64,000 nucleotides of DNA from Trichocoleus desertorum ATA4-8-CV12 (GTDB lineage Bacteria > Cyanobacteriota > Cyanobacteriia > FACHB-46): positions 1 through 64,000 of the forward strand of contig JAHHIL010000001.1 in the NCBI GenBank assembly GCA_019358975.1. The letters are read 5' to 3'. The notes beneath the pieces were generated by a model that saw nothing but the letters and a program-made list of their open reading frames with translations, searched no databases and had not been told where the DNA came from. This document shows positions 55,628 to 64,000 of the stretch, piece after piece (position 1 is the first letter of the stretch; every line of letters begins with the position of its first letter). Made by a program: the position numbers and the translations under genes.

Positions 55628-56009
55628 TCGGCGCGTCTTTGGTTAAAATCAGAATAAGAGTTTGCCCCTACTATTAAACCTAAGGTTCCATGCAACTTTA
55701 AGGCATCAACCTTAAGCTTTAAAGGCGGGCTGCTAGTTTTAATTGAATCACCCTTATATTCACTAATATTTTTTGACTCAATAGCATCGTGATTTGGCTT
55801 TACTAGGCGGGGATCACGGTTTTTCGATTTTTTACCAGTGGATTTGCGCCGCAAGTCCCCTCTATCGCAATACCTATCACACCTCTACCAACCTCTGTCA
55901 CATCTAGCTAATTGCCTTTTGGCTGGGCATTCTTGTATATCTAAACACATTTAGATGCAGTAGAATCAGCCATACTCTCGGCCCTTTATTCTTCCCTCAG
56001 CTCTACGGC
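55628..56009. other. Intergenic region patD / rsh
   Basis: About 380 bp between divergent genes. A leftward frame (to 55854) opens only with TTG and overlaps patD; I do not accept it. No RNA or hairpin seen. Confidence 0.45.
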
Positions 56010-58259
56010 ATGAACCTAACGGCGACAGTTCCCACCAACCCTTTTGTCGTTCCTGACTGGCTTCAGGAATGCTTGCTCATCCAGCAAAAAGGTTCTGAGG
56101 CCAACGCGACTGGCAATTTTGAAGAGACAGACCTCATTTGTCGAGCCTTCGAGTTTGCCTATCAGTTGCACGAAGGGCAATACCGAGCCTCTGGAGAACC
56201 CTACATCGCTCACCCAGTCGCCGTTTCGGGGTTGCTGCGCGACTTGGGAGGCAGTAGTGCCATGATTGCTGCGGGCTTCCTCCACGATGTGGTAGAAGAT
56301 ACCGAGGTGACAGCCGAAGAGATTGAAGAACGCTTTGGCCCAGAGGTGAGACGGTTGGTGGAGGGGGTCACCAAACTATCGAAGTTTAATTTCTCCAGCA
56401 AACGGGAACGCCAAGCCGAAAACTTCCGCCGCATGTTCTTGGCTATGGCTCAAGACATCCGGGTGATTGTGGTAAAGCTGGCCGATCGCCTACACAATAT
56501 GCGAACTCTAGAGCATCTGCCGGATGCCAAGCGCCGCAGCATCGCCCAGGAAACGCGAGAAATCTTTGCACCGCTTGCCAACCGTTTGGGGATCGGACGG
56601 TTTAAGTGGGAACTGGAAGATTTGTCGTTTAAGTATTTAGAGCCAGAAGCCTACCGCGACATGCAGCAGTTGGTGTCCGAAAAGCGCACCGATCGCGAAG
56701 AGCGGCTCAACAAGGTAGCAGCAATACTGCGCGATCGCCTCCAGCAAATTGGGGTGCAGCATTCAGAAATTAGTGGTCGTCCTAAGCATCTTTACGGCAT
56801 TTATCAAAAGATGCAGCGGCAGCAAAAAGAATTCCACGAGATTTACGATGTGGCTGCGGTGCGAGTGATTATGCAAAACAACGATGAGTGCTACCGCGCC
56901 TTAGCCGTGGTTCACGACTCGTTCCGCCCGATCCCCGGTCGCTTCAAAGATTACATCGGCCTGCCCAAGTCCAACCGCTATCAGTCTCTGCATACCAGCG
57001 TCATCGGTCTGAATGGCCGCCCCTTAGAAGTGCAGATTCGGACCGTAGAAATGCACCACGTGGCGGAATACGGGATCGCGGCCCACTGGAAATATAAGGA
57101 AACAGGGGGTAGCAGTGCCCTGCTGACTGCCTCAGACGAGAAATTTACCTGGCTGCGACAGTTACTAGAGTGGCAAAGCGACCTCAAAGATGCCCAAGAA
57201 TATTTAGAGAGCGTCAAAGACAACTTGTTCGACGGCGATGTCTACGCCTTTACGCCCAAGGGCGATGTGGTGCCTCTCTGTCCAGGCGCGACCTCGGTTG
57301 ACTTTGCCTACCGCATCCATACGGAAGTGGGCAATCATTGTTCAGGCGCTAAGGTGAATGGTCGTATCGTCACGCTAGATACGCCATTGCAAAACGGCGA
57401 TATTGTCGAGATCCTGACGCAGAAGAACTCACACCCCAGCCTTGACTGGTTGAACTTTGTGGTCACTAGTGGGGCCAGAAACCGCATTCGGCAGTGGTAC
57501 AAGCGATCGCACCGAGATGAGAATCTGTTGCGCGGTCGGGAACTCTTAGAGAAAGAATTAGGCAAGAGTGGCTTTGATGCCCTGCTCAAGTCTCAACCTA
57601 TGCAAGTGGTGTCCGAGCGCTGCAACTACCACAGCGTGGAAGATTTGTTGGCGGCTTTGGGCTATGGCGAAGTTACGCTCAGCCTAGTCGTTAACCGTTT
57701 ACGGGAAACTGTCAAGGCGCAACAACCTGTTGCTCCCGCGCCGGAAGTGTTGCCATTGCATACTAGCACTCGCCCTGTGCCCGTGGTGCCTACGACTAAG
57801 TCCCCGATCGCGGGAGTCGAAGGGTTGCTGTATCACCTGGCGGGTTGTTGTAACCCCGTCCCTGGGGAACGCATTCTTGGCGTCGTAACCCGTGGTAGTC
57901 ATGGCATTTCGATTCACCGCCAAGGTTGCCACAATTGCGACCAAATCCCCGGCGCTCGCCTCGTTCCTGTGAGTTGGAACCCGATTGACGAGGAGCGGGC
58001 CAGACCTCAGAACTATCCGGTGGATATTCAAATTGATGTGATCGATCGCGTCGGGGTATTGAAGGATATTCTGTCTCGCCTGACCGACAACAACATCAAC
58101 GTCCGTAATGCCCAGGTCAAGACCTTCCCCGACCAAACCGCAACGATCAACCTAGGGATAGATATTCGGGACCATGCTCAGCTAGAGCGCACCTTCAGCC
58201 AAGTCAAGAAGCTCAGTGACGTGTTGAATATTCGCCGTCTAAACCAAGTAGAGGATTAA
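56010..58259 (+). CDS. Bifunctional (p)ppGpp synthetase/hydrolase, RelA/SpoT family
   Basis: A 749-residue long Rsh enzyme of the stringent response. Domains in order: HD hydrolase (about 45-200) with the His-Asp pair in FLHDVVEDT and KLADRLHNMRT; synthetase (about 240-370) with YDVAAVRVIM, GRFKDYIGLPKSNRYQSLHT; TGS (about 400-460, VYAFTPKGDVVPL); a Cys/His-containing region (HLAGCCNPVPGERI); and ACT (about 670-749, QIDVIDRVGVLKDIL). Both catalytic halves look intact, so it can make and remove the alarmone. Confidence 0.95.
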   Translation: MNLTATVPTNPFVVPDWLQECLLIQQKGSEANATGNFEETDLICRAFEFAYQLHEGQYRASGEPYIAHPVAVSGLLRDLGGSSAMIAAGFLHDVVEDTEVTAEEIEERFGPEVRRLVEGVTKLSKFNFSSKRERQAENFRRMFLAMAQDIRVIVVKLADRLHNMRTLEHLPDAKRRSIAQETREIFAPLANRLGIGRFKWELEDLSFKYLEPEAYRDMQQLVSEKRTDREERLNKVAAILRDRLQQIGVQHSEISGRPKHLYGIYQKMQRQQKEFHEIYDVAAVRVIMQNNDECYRALAVVHDSFRPIPGRFKDYIGLPKSNRYQSLHTSVIGLNGRPLEVQIRTVEMHHVAEYGIAAHWKYKETGGSSALLTASDEKFTWLRQLLEWQSDLKDAQEYLESVKDNLFDGDVYAFTPKGDVVPLCPGATSVDFAYRIHTEVGNHCSGAKVNGRIVTLDTPLQNGDIVEILTQKNSHPSLDWLNFVVTSGARNRIRQWYKRSHRDENLLRGRELLEKELGKSGFDALLKSQPMQVVSERCNYHSVEDLLAALGYGEVTLSLVVNRLRETVKAQQPVAPAPEVLPLHTSTRPVPVVPTTKSPIAGVEGLLYHLAGCCNPVPGERILGVVTRGSHGISIHRQGCHNCDQIPGARLVPVSWNPIDEERARPQNYPVDIQIDVIDRVGVLKDILSRLTDNNINVRNAQVKTFPDQTATINLGIDIRDHAQLERTFSQVKKLSDVLNIRRLNQVED

Positions 58260-58351
58260 AAGATCGAGGCGATCGCACTCCCAAAGCAGCACGCAAGCCA
58301 GGTAGATTAGTGGCACGATGAAGGAGTCCGGACGCCTACCTGTAATCTTGC

Positions 58352-59788
58352 ATGACCCCCGCTGCTCGTACCAATTCCTTCCTAGCCCTCAAATACGAAC
58401 CTGCCTTTGAATCTCTCGGAGAAGACTACTCTGATGTAGTCGCTGCTGCTGCCTTTCCTGCCCAGATTTTGCGGTGGCGCAACGACGACCTCCTACCCAA
58501 AATTGGCCTTGACCCACAAGCGGTAACCGATGAAGACTTCATTGAGGCATTTGGTCGATTTGAGGGTCGCCAACCACTACTGGCGATGCGCTACCACGGC
58601 TATCAGTTTGGCGAATATAACGCCTTCTTAGGGGATGGTCGGGGTTTCCTTTACGGCCAAGTGCGCGGCACCGATGGCGAACTCTACGACTTCGGCACCA
58701 AAGGCTCTGGCACCACTCCCTATTCTCGTGGTGGCGACGGCAGACTGACGCTAAAAGGGGGAGTCCGGGAAGTTTTGGCGGCAGAAGCCCTGAACTATTT
58801 AGGCGTGCGGACTTCGCGTTGCTTGAGCATGATTGAGACGGGAGAAAACTTGTGGCGCGGCGATGAACCCTCCCCCACTCGCTCCTCTGTCATGGTGCGC
58901 TTCAACCGATCGCATATCCGCTTCGGCACCTTTGAGCGTCTGCACTATCTGAAACGTAAGGATCTAATTCAAAAGCTGCTGGACCATGTGATCGATTACT
59001 ACTATCCTCACCTGAAAGGAGAGAGCGATCGCTATGCCCTGTTCTATGCCGAGTTAGTGCAAAGAGTCGCAGAACTAACGGCGCAGTGGATGTCGGTGGG
59101 GTTCTGTCATGCAGTGCTGAACACAGACAACATGTCGATCACGGGGGAAAGTTTCGATTATGGCCCCTATGCTTTTATGGATCGCTACGATCTGCGGTTT
59201 ACAGCCGCATATTTTGACTATTCTGGGCGCTACTGCTACGGCAACCAACCTGGAATCTGCCAACTGAACCTAGAGATGTTGCAAAGTCCATTGTCGGGAG
59301 TGATTGAGCTGGCAGATATGGAAGCGGGCTTAGCCAAGTTTGGCGACTATTACTATGCTGCTTATCGCCAACGCATGTTGAACAAACTCGGGTTCGCTGA
59401 CCTGCCAGAAGCTGAAACAGATGAGTTGATCAAGCTGACGCTGCAATCATTGCATCTGTGTGAAGTGGGATATCACGCTTTCTTTCGAGAACTAAAACAA
59501 CAGTTCAATCAAAGTTGGCGAGAGGATGGTGGAATCTTCAGCAACGCTGACTTCGCCACCACCGATGAGCAAAAAGCCTGTTTAGAGCGTTGGCGACAGC
59601 ATTATCACGCTCTTTTAATCAGTCAGCCCATTGAGGAGATGGGGAACATAGCGCAAAGACTCCAGCGACATAACCCCACCACCCCTCTGCTCCGCCCTGA
59701 AATTGAAGCGATTTGGGAACCGATCACCGAACAAGATAACTGGCAACCCTTCTACGATTTGCTCGCGAAGATTCGCACGGGGAATTAA
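58352..59788 (+). CDS. selO: Protein adenylyltransferase SelO (YdiU family)
   Basis: A 478-residue pseudokinase-fold enzyme that transfers AMP to protein hydroxyl groups. Family landmarks are [20 protein letters not shown], the flipped-ATP pocket [38 protein letters not shown], and the metal-site blocks [20 protein letters not shown]. Full family length; no C-terminal selenocysteine motif, as in other bacterial forms. Monocistronic. Confidence 0.94.
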   Translation: MTPAARTNSFLALKYEPAFESLGEDYSDVVAAAAFPAQILRWRNDDLLPKIGLDPQAVTDEDFIEAFGRFEGRQPLLAMRYHGYQFGEYNAFLGDGRGFLYGQVRGTDGELYDFGTKGSGTTPYSRGGDGRLTLKGGVREVLAAEALNYLGVRTSRCLSMIETGENLWRGDEPSPTRSSVMVRFNRSHIRFGTFERLHYLKRKDLIQKLLDHVIDYYYPHLKGESDRYALFYAELVQRVAELTAQWMSVGFCHAVLNTDNMSITGESFDYGPYAFMDRYDLRFTAAYFDYSGRYCYGNQPGICQLNLEMLQSPLSGVIELADMEAGLAKFGDYYYAAYRQRMLNKLGFADLPEAETDELIKLTLQSLHLCEVGYHAFFRELKQQFNQSWREDGGIFSNADFATTDEQKACLERWRQHYHALLISQPIEEMGNIAQRLQRHNPTTPLLRPEIEAIWEPITEQDNWQPFYDLLAKIRTGN

Positions 59789-59902
59789 GAACTTGAAAAG
59801 GGCGATCGCTCTTGCCATTAGTAAAGAGGGGTACTGATGACTGCTGAATTTGCAGGTTCTACAATAGAAATGTACTAGTAAAGCAGTCTATCCAGAGTAG
59901 TC

Positions 59903-60460
59903 ATGTCAATTCGGTTTCGGTTTCATCCAGAAAAAGCTGTTGAAGCCGCAGCAGTGCTCTTAAAGCTGCATGGTAAGCCTATGAAGTATCTAGGCTTACT
60001 TAAAATGCTTTACATAGCTGATCGTGTTGCATTACAACGCATGGAGCAACCAATTACTGGTGATCATTATGTGTCAATGAATTATGGTCCCGTTCTCAGT
60101 GGTGTTTATGACCTGATCAAAGGACAAGCCGTTGATGATGCCTTACCCCTTTGGTCTAAGTTCATTGCTCCTCGTAATACAACTCAGGTCTCTCTACTAG
60201 CTGATCCAGGGAATGAAGACCTTTGTGAGGAGGAGGAAGAAATCATTCAGCAGGTTTATCAAACCTTTGGGCATCTTGATCCCTTTGATGTTGCTGAATG
60301 GACTCATGATCTTCCAGAGTGGCAAAATCCTCATGGCTCTGCTATTCCAATTTCGGTAGAAGATATTCTCAAAAACGTAGGTAAAAGTGACGAGGAAATA
60401 GAGGAGATTCAGCAAGAAGCTATTCGGGAAGCTTATTTAGATGAGGCTCTGCATGGCTAG
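59903..60460 (+). CDS. Panacea-domain protein (DUF4065, SocA-like), putative antitoxin
   Basis: A 185-residue protein: KAVEAAAVLLKLHGKPMKYL, LLKMLYIADRVALQRMEQPI, YVSMNYGPVLSGVYDLI and EIIQQVYQTFGHLDPFDVAE form the helical Panacea/DUF4065 fold. Panacea proteins act as antitoxins or adaptors that neutralise many unrelated toxins encoded next door. The stop overlaps the start of the following gene by eight bases, so the two form one coupled unit. Confidence 0.85.
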   Translation: MSIRFRFHPEKAVEAAAVLLKLHGKPMKYLGLLKMLYIADRVALQRMEQPITGDHYVSMNYGPVLSGVYDLIKGQAVDDALPLWSKFIAPRNTTQVSLLADPGNEDLCEEEEEIIQQVYQTFGHLDPFDVAEWTHDLPEWQNPHGSAIPISVEDILKNVGKSDEEIEEIQQEAIREAYLDEALHG

Positions 60461-60845
60461 CATCACCATTAATTTGGGAGATGCATTTTTAATAGATACA
60501 CCTCCGAATGGCGAACATCTCTATATCGCAATAGCAGAAACTACTGACAGCAATTATTTATTTGTCAATGTGACAACTCGAAGAGCTAGCTCTGAAGCTA
60601 CTTGCATTCTTTTGCCAGGTCCCGATGTGCCGAGCTTTATAGTCCATGAGTCTGTTGTAGCCTATCAGTTTGCTCGCGAAATGGATGCTGTTGAACTTGC
60701 TAGGCTAATTACTGTTAGTAGCCCTATTCCTAAAGGGATTTGCTCAACAAATATTCTTGCACAGATTCAGCAGGGCGGTTTAGTCTCCAAGCGGCTGAGA
60801 AATAAGTATAAAACTGCTCTTAAAGATTTCTTAGAAGGATACTAA
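60453..60845 (+). CDS. Unknown partner of the Panacea gene, putative toxin
   Basis: A 130-residue protein starting with the ATG at 60453, inside the last codons of the Panacea gene. The first 70 residues look like an all-beta barrel (INLGDAFLIDTPPNGEHLYI, NYLFVNVTTRR), in style close to PemK/MazF-type SH3 folds, and a helical half follows with a basic C-terminus (KRLRNKYKTALKDFLEGY). I cannot assign a family or confirm a catalytic motif. The overlapping position behind a Panacea antitoxin is the main evidence that it is a toxin. Confidence 0.7.
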   Translation: MASITINLGDAFLIDTPPNGEHLYIAIAETTDSNYLFVNVTTRRASSEATCILLPGPDVPSFIVHESVVAYQFAREMDAVELARLITVSSPIPKGICSTNILAQIQQGGLVSKRLRNKYKTALKDFLEGY

Positions 60846-61144
60846 GATGTTGCAGATGTAGTTACACAAAAAAGCATATGGTTATTGACGAAAAATAAGC
60901 TCTGACGAGCCTATAACTCTAGCCTGATGAAAGCTCTATGTGGCTTGCAATGGCAAATTGGCAGACCGAATAGAACTTTACAGTCAATAAAGTCCTACGC
61001 ATAAGCAGCATAAGAGTAGAGGGTGAGCGCCTTTCCATATTGCCCCACCCTTCAAATTTCCTGAGCAGTCAGACGGGTGAGCTAGTGGAGTAGCTCCTAT
61101 CTCATAAATCTCTCTCATCAAAGAAACTCCCCAACCTAACCCTC
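60846..61144. other. Intergenic region
   Basis: Nearly 300 bp holding nothing I can identify. Confidence 0.4.
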
Positions 61145-61408
61145 ATGTTCAAGACCATCGAAGGAATATACCAAAACGGCAAAGTTGAACTCAGCGAGCA
61201 TCCTTAAGCCGTGGGCGATCGCGTCCTAGTGCTTGTCACGTTGCTTGATCCCAGTACCACTGACCCAGTTAAACTCCGCCAACTGATTGACCAATTAGAA
61301 ACCATCGCTGGACTTCAGCAAGGCTTTGAGGAACTAAACGTAGGCCAAACTTGCCCGATCTCACAATTCGCCCAAGAAATGCAACAGAAGTATGGCATTT
61401 CAGGTTGA
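61145..61408 (+). pseudogene. Antitoxin gene interrupted by an in-frame stop
   Basis: The frame opens MFKTIEGIYQNGKVELSEHP, a DUF104/AF2212-like antitoxin start, and hits TAA at codon 21 (61205-61207). It then continues in the same frame AVGDRVLVLVTLLDPS to the stop at 61408. One base (CAA or GAA to TAA) would explain it. The distal part could be restarted from the GTG at 61211. The C-terminus overlaps the ParE-like gene. Confidence 0.65.
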
Positions 61409-61547
61409 AATCACTCCAATTGCCGAAGCTCAGATCGAGCAAGCGTATAAGTGGTATCGAGAGCAGAACTCCGAATTTGCTGATCGTTGGTTTCGTAGCT
61501 TGATGAATGCGATCGCCTCTAAATTGCCCTTAAATTGTAATTGGTGA
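61392..61547 (+). pseudogene. Truncated ParE/RelE-type toxin gene
   Basis: Starts at ATG 61392, inside the end of the antitoxin frame: MAFQVEITPIAEAQIEQAYK, then WYREQNSEFADRWFRSLMNA, typical of cyanobacterial ParE-like toxins of about 95 residues. After about codon 43 the sequence is unrelated and a stop follows at codon 52, within the 3' end of the opposing MscS gene. The toxin therefore lacks its C-terminal catalytic half and should be inactive. Confidence 0.7.
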
Positions 61548-62636
61548 CTCAATATAAATTGTTGGCTCCTGTAGCACAAATTCAATACCAAAGTTTCTGA
61601 GCTGCTGGGAAATTTTGGTATTGGCAACTTCCAGCAATCGCTTTCTTAATTGCAGCGAGTTTTCACTAGAACCCAAAATAAAAAATGTGACTCTCGCTTG
61701 TGTCACTTGAGGGGGTGCTTGTTGGGTAAAGGTAATATTCGTGCTGCCTGGATCAATTCCAAAGACTGAATTTGTGCTTTCAGTAATTACTTGTTGTACT
61801 AAAGCTTGCTCCCGGTCTTGCAGGTTATTAAGAAAATCCAGATAGAGCAAAACCATAATTTTCTTGCCTCTGGTAATATTCTCAATTTCTAAATTAGCCA
61901 GAGTTGAATTTGGTACAATAAACAGCGTACTTTTAGCGGCAGTCCGGATTTTAGTCGATCGCAAACCAATCGATTCGACGCGACCAAATAACCCGCTTGG
62001 TAAGCGAATGTAATCACCCGGTTCAAAGGGACGGTCTAAATACAAGACAACTGTACTGAGTAATTGCTCTAGGGTTTTCTGGGCTGCAAAAGCGATCGCC
62101 AATCCACCTAAACCTAAGCTTGCCATCAAACCAATTAAGTTAAATTGCTGGCTTTGAGCGAAAGCAAAAACGGCAATAAACCCAATTAAAACATTGGCTA
62201 ATGTCTCTACCACCAGCAGCAATTCATCCACTTCTCGGCCCACTTTCCGCACTAAATCAATGCCATAAGTGCGAACAAATTGCCGAAACAGCCTAGAAGC
62301 GAGCCAAGCCAAACTTAAAACCACTGCCAGATCGACAAATGGCTTAATAAAGTTGTGAACCGCAGGATAAGCTTGAATCCAAGCCAGAGACCAAGAAATT
62401 AAGACAAAAGTGCCAGCAACCTTAAAAACAGGTTTAATCGGTTCAACTAAATGGTCATATATTTCCGCTACTTGCTCTGGTGAAAAACGCTGAATCGCCA
62501 GCTTAACGATCTCTGGCGTATAGCGACCAACCAGTAACGAGAGCAAGACAAATAATAAGAAAACAGTTGCTCTTTGCAATACCGCTCTGGCAACATCAAA
62601 TTGAAGTAAGCTCGGAACCGAGTTAGCAATATTCAT
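61530..62636 (-). CDS. Small MscS-family membrane channel
   Basis: A 368-residue MscS-like protein with four or five N-terminal helices (about 20-180) and the conserved pore and beta blocks ASLGLGGLAIAFAAQKTLEQ, DRPFEPGDYIRLPSGLFGRV, GLRSTKIRTAAKS and LFIVPNSTL. About half identical by eye to the protein encoded just upstream, from which it is separated by 6 bp, so the two arose by tandem duplication. The 3' end abuts a toxin fossil. Confidence 0.88.
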   Translation of the reverse strand: MNIANSVPSLLQFDVARAVLQRATVFLLFVLLSLLVGRYTPEIVKLAIQRFSPEQVAEIYDHLVEPIKPVFKVAGTFVLISWSLAWIQAYPAVHNFIKPFVDLAVVLSLAWLASRLFRQFVRTYGIDLVRKVGREVDELLLVVETLANVLIGFIAVFAFAQSQQFNLIGLMASLGLGGLAIAFAAQKTLEQLLSTVVLYLDRPFEPGDYIRLPSGLFGRVESIGLRSTKIRTAAKSTLFIVPNSTLANLEIENITRGKKIMVLLYLDFLNNLQDREQALVQQVITESTNSVFGIDPGSTNITFTQQAPPQVTQARVTFFILGSSENSLQLRKRLLEVANTKISQQLRNFGIEFVLQEPTIYIESPITI

Positions 62637-62642
62637 CTAGGT

Positions 62643-63728
62643 TTAGATGGTAATAGGAGCATCCACATAAATCGTGGGCTCGTCAATATCAAATGTAATT
62701 CCGTAGGTTTTGAGCTTTTCCGTAATGGTTTGATTGGCAATATCTAAAAGTTGCCGACGCAGCGTCATCGAAACTTCTTCCGAACCCAAAATAAAGAAAG
62801 TAACTTGCGATTGCGATCGCGCCTGACCTAAAGCATCGGTAAAATCCTTAAACGTGACAATTGTGTTTTGAGTGTCAATGCCAAAAATATCATCGGTGCT
62901 GTCGATAATGATCTGTTGCACTAAAGCTCGGTCAGCGATCGCAATGACTTGATAAAAATTCAAGTACACCAGGGCCATCACTTTCTTGGCACCTGTAAAG
63001 TTCTCAATGGTTACCTGCGTCAGGGAGCTATTCGGCACAATTACCAGCGTTCCTTTGCCAGAAGTACGAATTTTAGTCGATCGCAACCCAATCGATTCTA
63101 CCCGTCCAAACACACCATCGGGTAAACCAATATAGTCATCCACGACAAAAGGGCGATCGAGATATAAAACAATTCCGCCTAATAGTTGTTCCAAGGTTTT
63201 TTGAGCGGCGAAAGCAACGGCTAAACCGCCAATTCCTAAGCTGGCAATTAAACCAACAATGTTAATGCGGTGGGTTTGGGCAAAGAGCACGATCGCCACG
63301 ATCACAACGCCAATATTTACCAGCAATTGCATCAGAATCAGGAATTCACTATTCGATTTCCGCGCACTTTTAATAACCGCTTCTAAAACATAAAACTCAA
63401 AAAATTGTTTGAATAAACGAGAGGCAAACCAACTTGCGGTAATCGTTAAACCCAGGCTGACGGGCACTTCTACAAATGCCTGCCCTCGTTTTTCAGGAAT
63501 CAGCACCGCTAAGAGTTCCACCAATCCCACAACGGCGACCACCCAACCAAGTTCCTGGTGTGGCTCCACGACCTTTTGGTAAAACTCTTTGACAGGCGGC
63601 GAGGCAAAACGATCGAGCAGTGAGTTGACCGACACAGAAATCCAGCGACCGCCAAATACTAGCAGCAGCCCTACCAATGCAAGCAAACTCAATTCAATGC
63701 CTGTGCCAGCGCTTAACACATCTAACAT
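62643..63728 (-). CDS. Small MscS-family membrane channel
   Basis: A 361-residue paralogue of the preceding entry: LLALVGLLLVFGGRWISVSV at the N-terminus, then ASLGIGGLAVAFAAQKTLEQ, DRPFVVDDYIGLPDGVFGRV, GLRSTKIRTSGKGTLVIVPN. The ATG at 63728 has an AGAGGAA ribosome site upstream and is chosen over a GTG at 63782. First gene of a two-gene leftward unit, divergent from the DUF2281 gene. Confidence 0.88.
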   Translation of the reverse strand: MLDVLSAGTGIELSLLALVGLLLVFGGRWISVSVNSLLDRFASPPVKEFYQKVVEPHQELGWVVAVVGLVELLAVLIPEKRGQAFVEVPVSLGLTITASWFASRLFKQFFEFYVLEAVIKSARKSNSEFLILMQLLVNIGVVIVAIVLFAQTHRINIVGLIASLGIGGLAVAFAAQKTLEQLLGGIVLYLDRPFVVDDYIGLPDGVFGRVESIGLRSTKIRTSGKGTLVIVPNSSLTQVTIENFTGAKKVMALVYLNFYQVIAIADRALVQQIIIDSTDDIFGIDTQNTIVTFKDFTDALGQARSQSQVTFFILGSEEVSMTLRRQLLDIANQTITEKLKTYGITFDIDEPTIYVDAPITI

Positions 63729-63833
63729 TGGGCGATTCCTCTTGGCGTTTCCATCCCAGACCCTATTATGAAGGGTAGGCACATAATTAAGGCCATTGGT
63801 GCCAAGTCTAAAGTTTTGGCGGAGGTGATTCTA

Positions 63834-63983
63834 ATGACAATTCGAGAAATTGCGATCGCCAAGTTGCAGCAACTTCCAGAACCGCTCCTGCAAGAAGTTA
63901 GTGATTTCATCGACTTCATGATTCATCAACACCAACCTAAAACAGCCAATCTTGAACCTGAATTCAGTCTTGCTGAAGCTTGA
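63834..63983 (+). pseudogene. DUF2281-family antitoxin-like gene, interrupted at the window edge
   Basis: MTIREIAIAKLQQLPEPLLQEVSDFIDFM is the typical start of cyanobacterial DUF2281 antitoxin-like proteins (quoted in overlapping parts MTIREIAIAKLQQLPEPLL and QEVSDFIDFM). A TGA at 63981 falls where the family has Trp in the AW-x-QWFE motif; the frame goes on T-Q-W-F-E-T after the stop. TGG to TGA would explain it. The window ends 17 bp later, so a toxin partner could not be seen. Confidence 0.6.
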
Positions 63984-64000
63984 ACTCAATGGTTTGAAAC

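Noticed and set aside
55576-55854. 92-residue leftward frame upstream of patD
   Set aside because: Opens only with TTG, overlaps the patD start, low-complexity and no family.

Overview
The window is chromosomal DNA from a cyanobacterium. The evidence is a beta-carboxysome operon (ccmK2-K1-L-M-N-O), a CO2-uptake NDH-1 gene set (ndhF-ndhD-cupB), a one-helix high-light-inducible protein, 2-phytyl-naphthoquinone methyltransferase, BioU-type biotin synthesis, a PatD homologue, and very frequent HIP1 octamers (GCGATCGC). Gene density, about 50% GC, PatD and many STRR-like intergenic repeats fit a filamentous, possibly Leptolyngbya-like, species. That placement is inference.

Layout. 0-1.5 kb: a leftward trio DUF2997, DUF1257 (Ycf35-like) and 4Fe-4S ferredoxin. 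1.8-5.7 kb: bioU, a membrane Ser/Thr kinase and an orphan. 5.9-10.6 kb: the type IV pilus motor genes pilB-pilT-pilC, read leftward. 11.3-16.8 kb, divergent: grpE-dnaK-dnaJ, with a TusA-like gene and rsgA overlapping head to tail behind dnaJ. 16.9-23.9 kb, leftward: a DUF445 membrane protein, menG, a REC-GAF response regulator, a small membrane protein, hisF, egtB and egtC. 24-34 kb is an accessory-like stretch: a flavin hydroxylase, a VOC protein, a stand-alone GGDEF protein, a MntA-HepT toxin-antitoxin pair, a PhoD-like phosphatase, a dual-specificity phosphatase, an MscS channel, a secreted protein and a frameshifted HSDR_N-type nuclease. 34.8-46 kb is an inorganic-carbon locus: the carboxysome shell operon reads leftward and ndhF4-ndhD4-cupB rightward from one 836-bp control region. 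46-64 kb is mixed: an HLIP, small proteins, a probable diiron oxidase of the haem-oxygenase fold, methyltransferases, NrtS, a DUF559 nuclease in G-rich repeats, a fused dipeptide-type ABC ATPase, patD, a RelA/SpoT enzyme, SelO, a Panacea-domain gene with an unknown overlapping partner, a decayed ParE-type module, tandem MscS genes, and a DUF2281 gene interrupted by a stop at the window edge.

How it works together. CupB with NdhF4/NdhD4 converts CO2 to cytosolic bicarbonate, and the Ccm proteins build the shell in which Rubisco uses it. The divergent arrangement puts both halves of the CO2-concentrating mechanism next to each other. GrpE, DnaK and DnaJ form one chaperone cycle; PilB and PilT drive pilus extension and retraction on PilC.

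Most interesting for follow-up: the Panacea gene with its uncharacterised overlapping partner; the unexplained ferredoxin/DUF1257/DUF2997 trio with a 17-codon internal duplication; an orphan haem-oxygenase-fold diiron protein; and several small defence or toxin-antitoxin genes caught in decay (33.0, 61.1, 61.4 and 63.8 kb).
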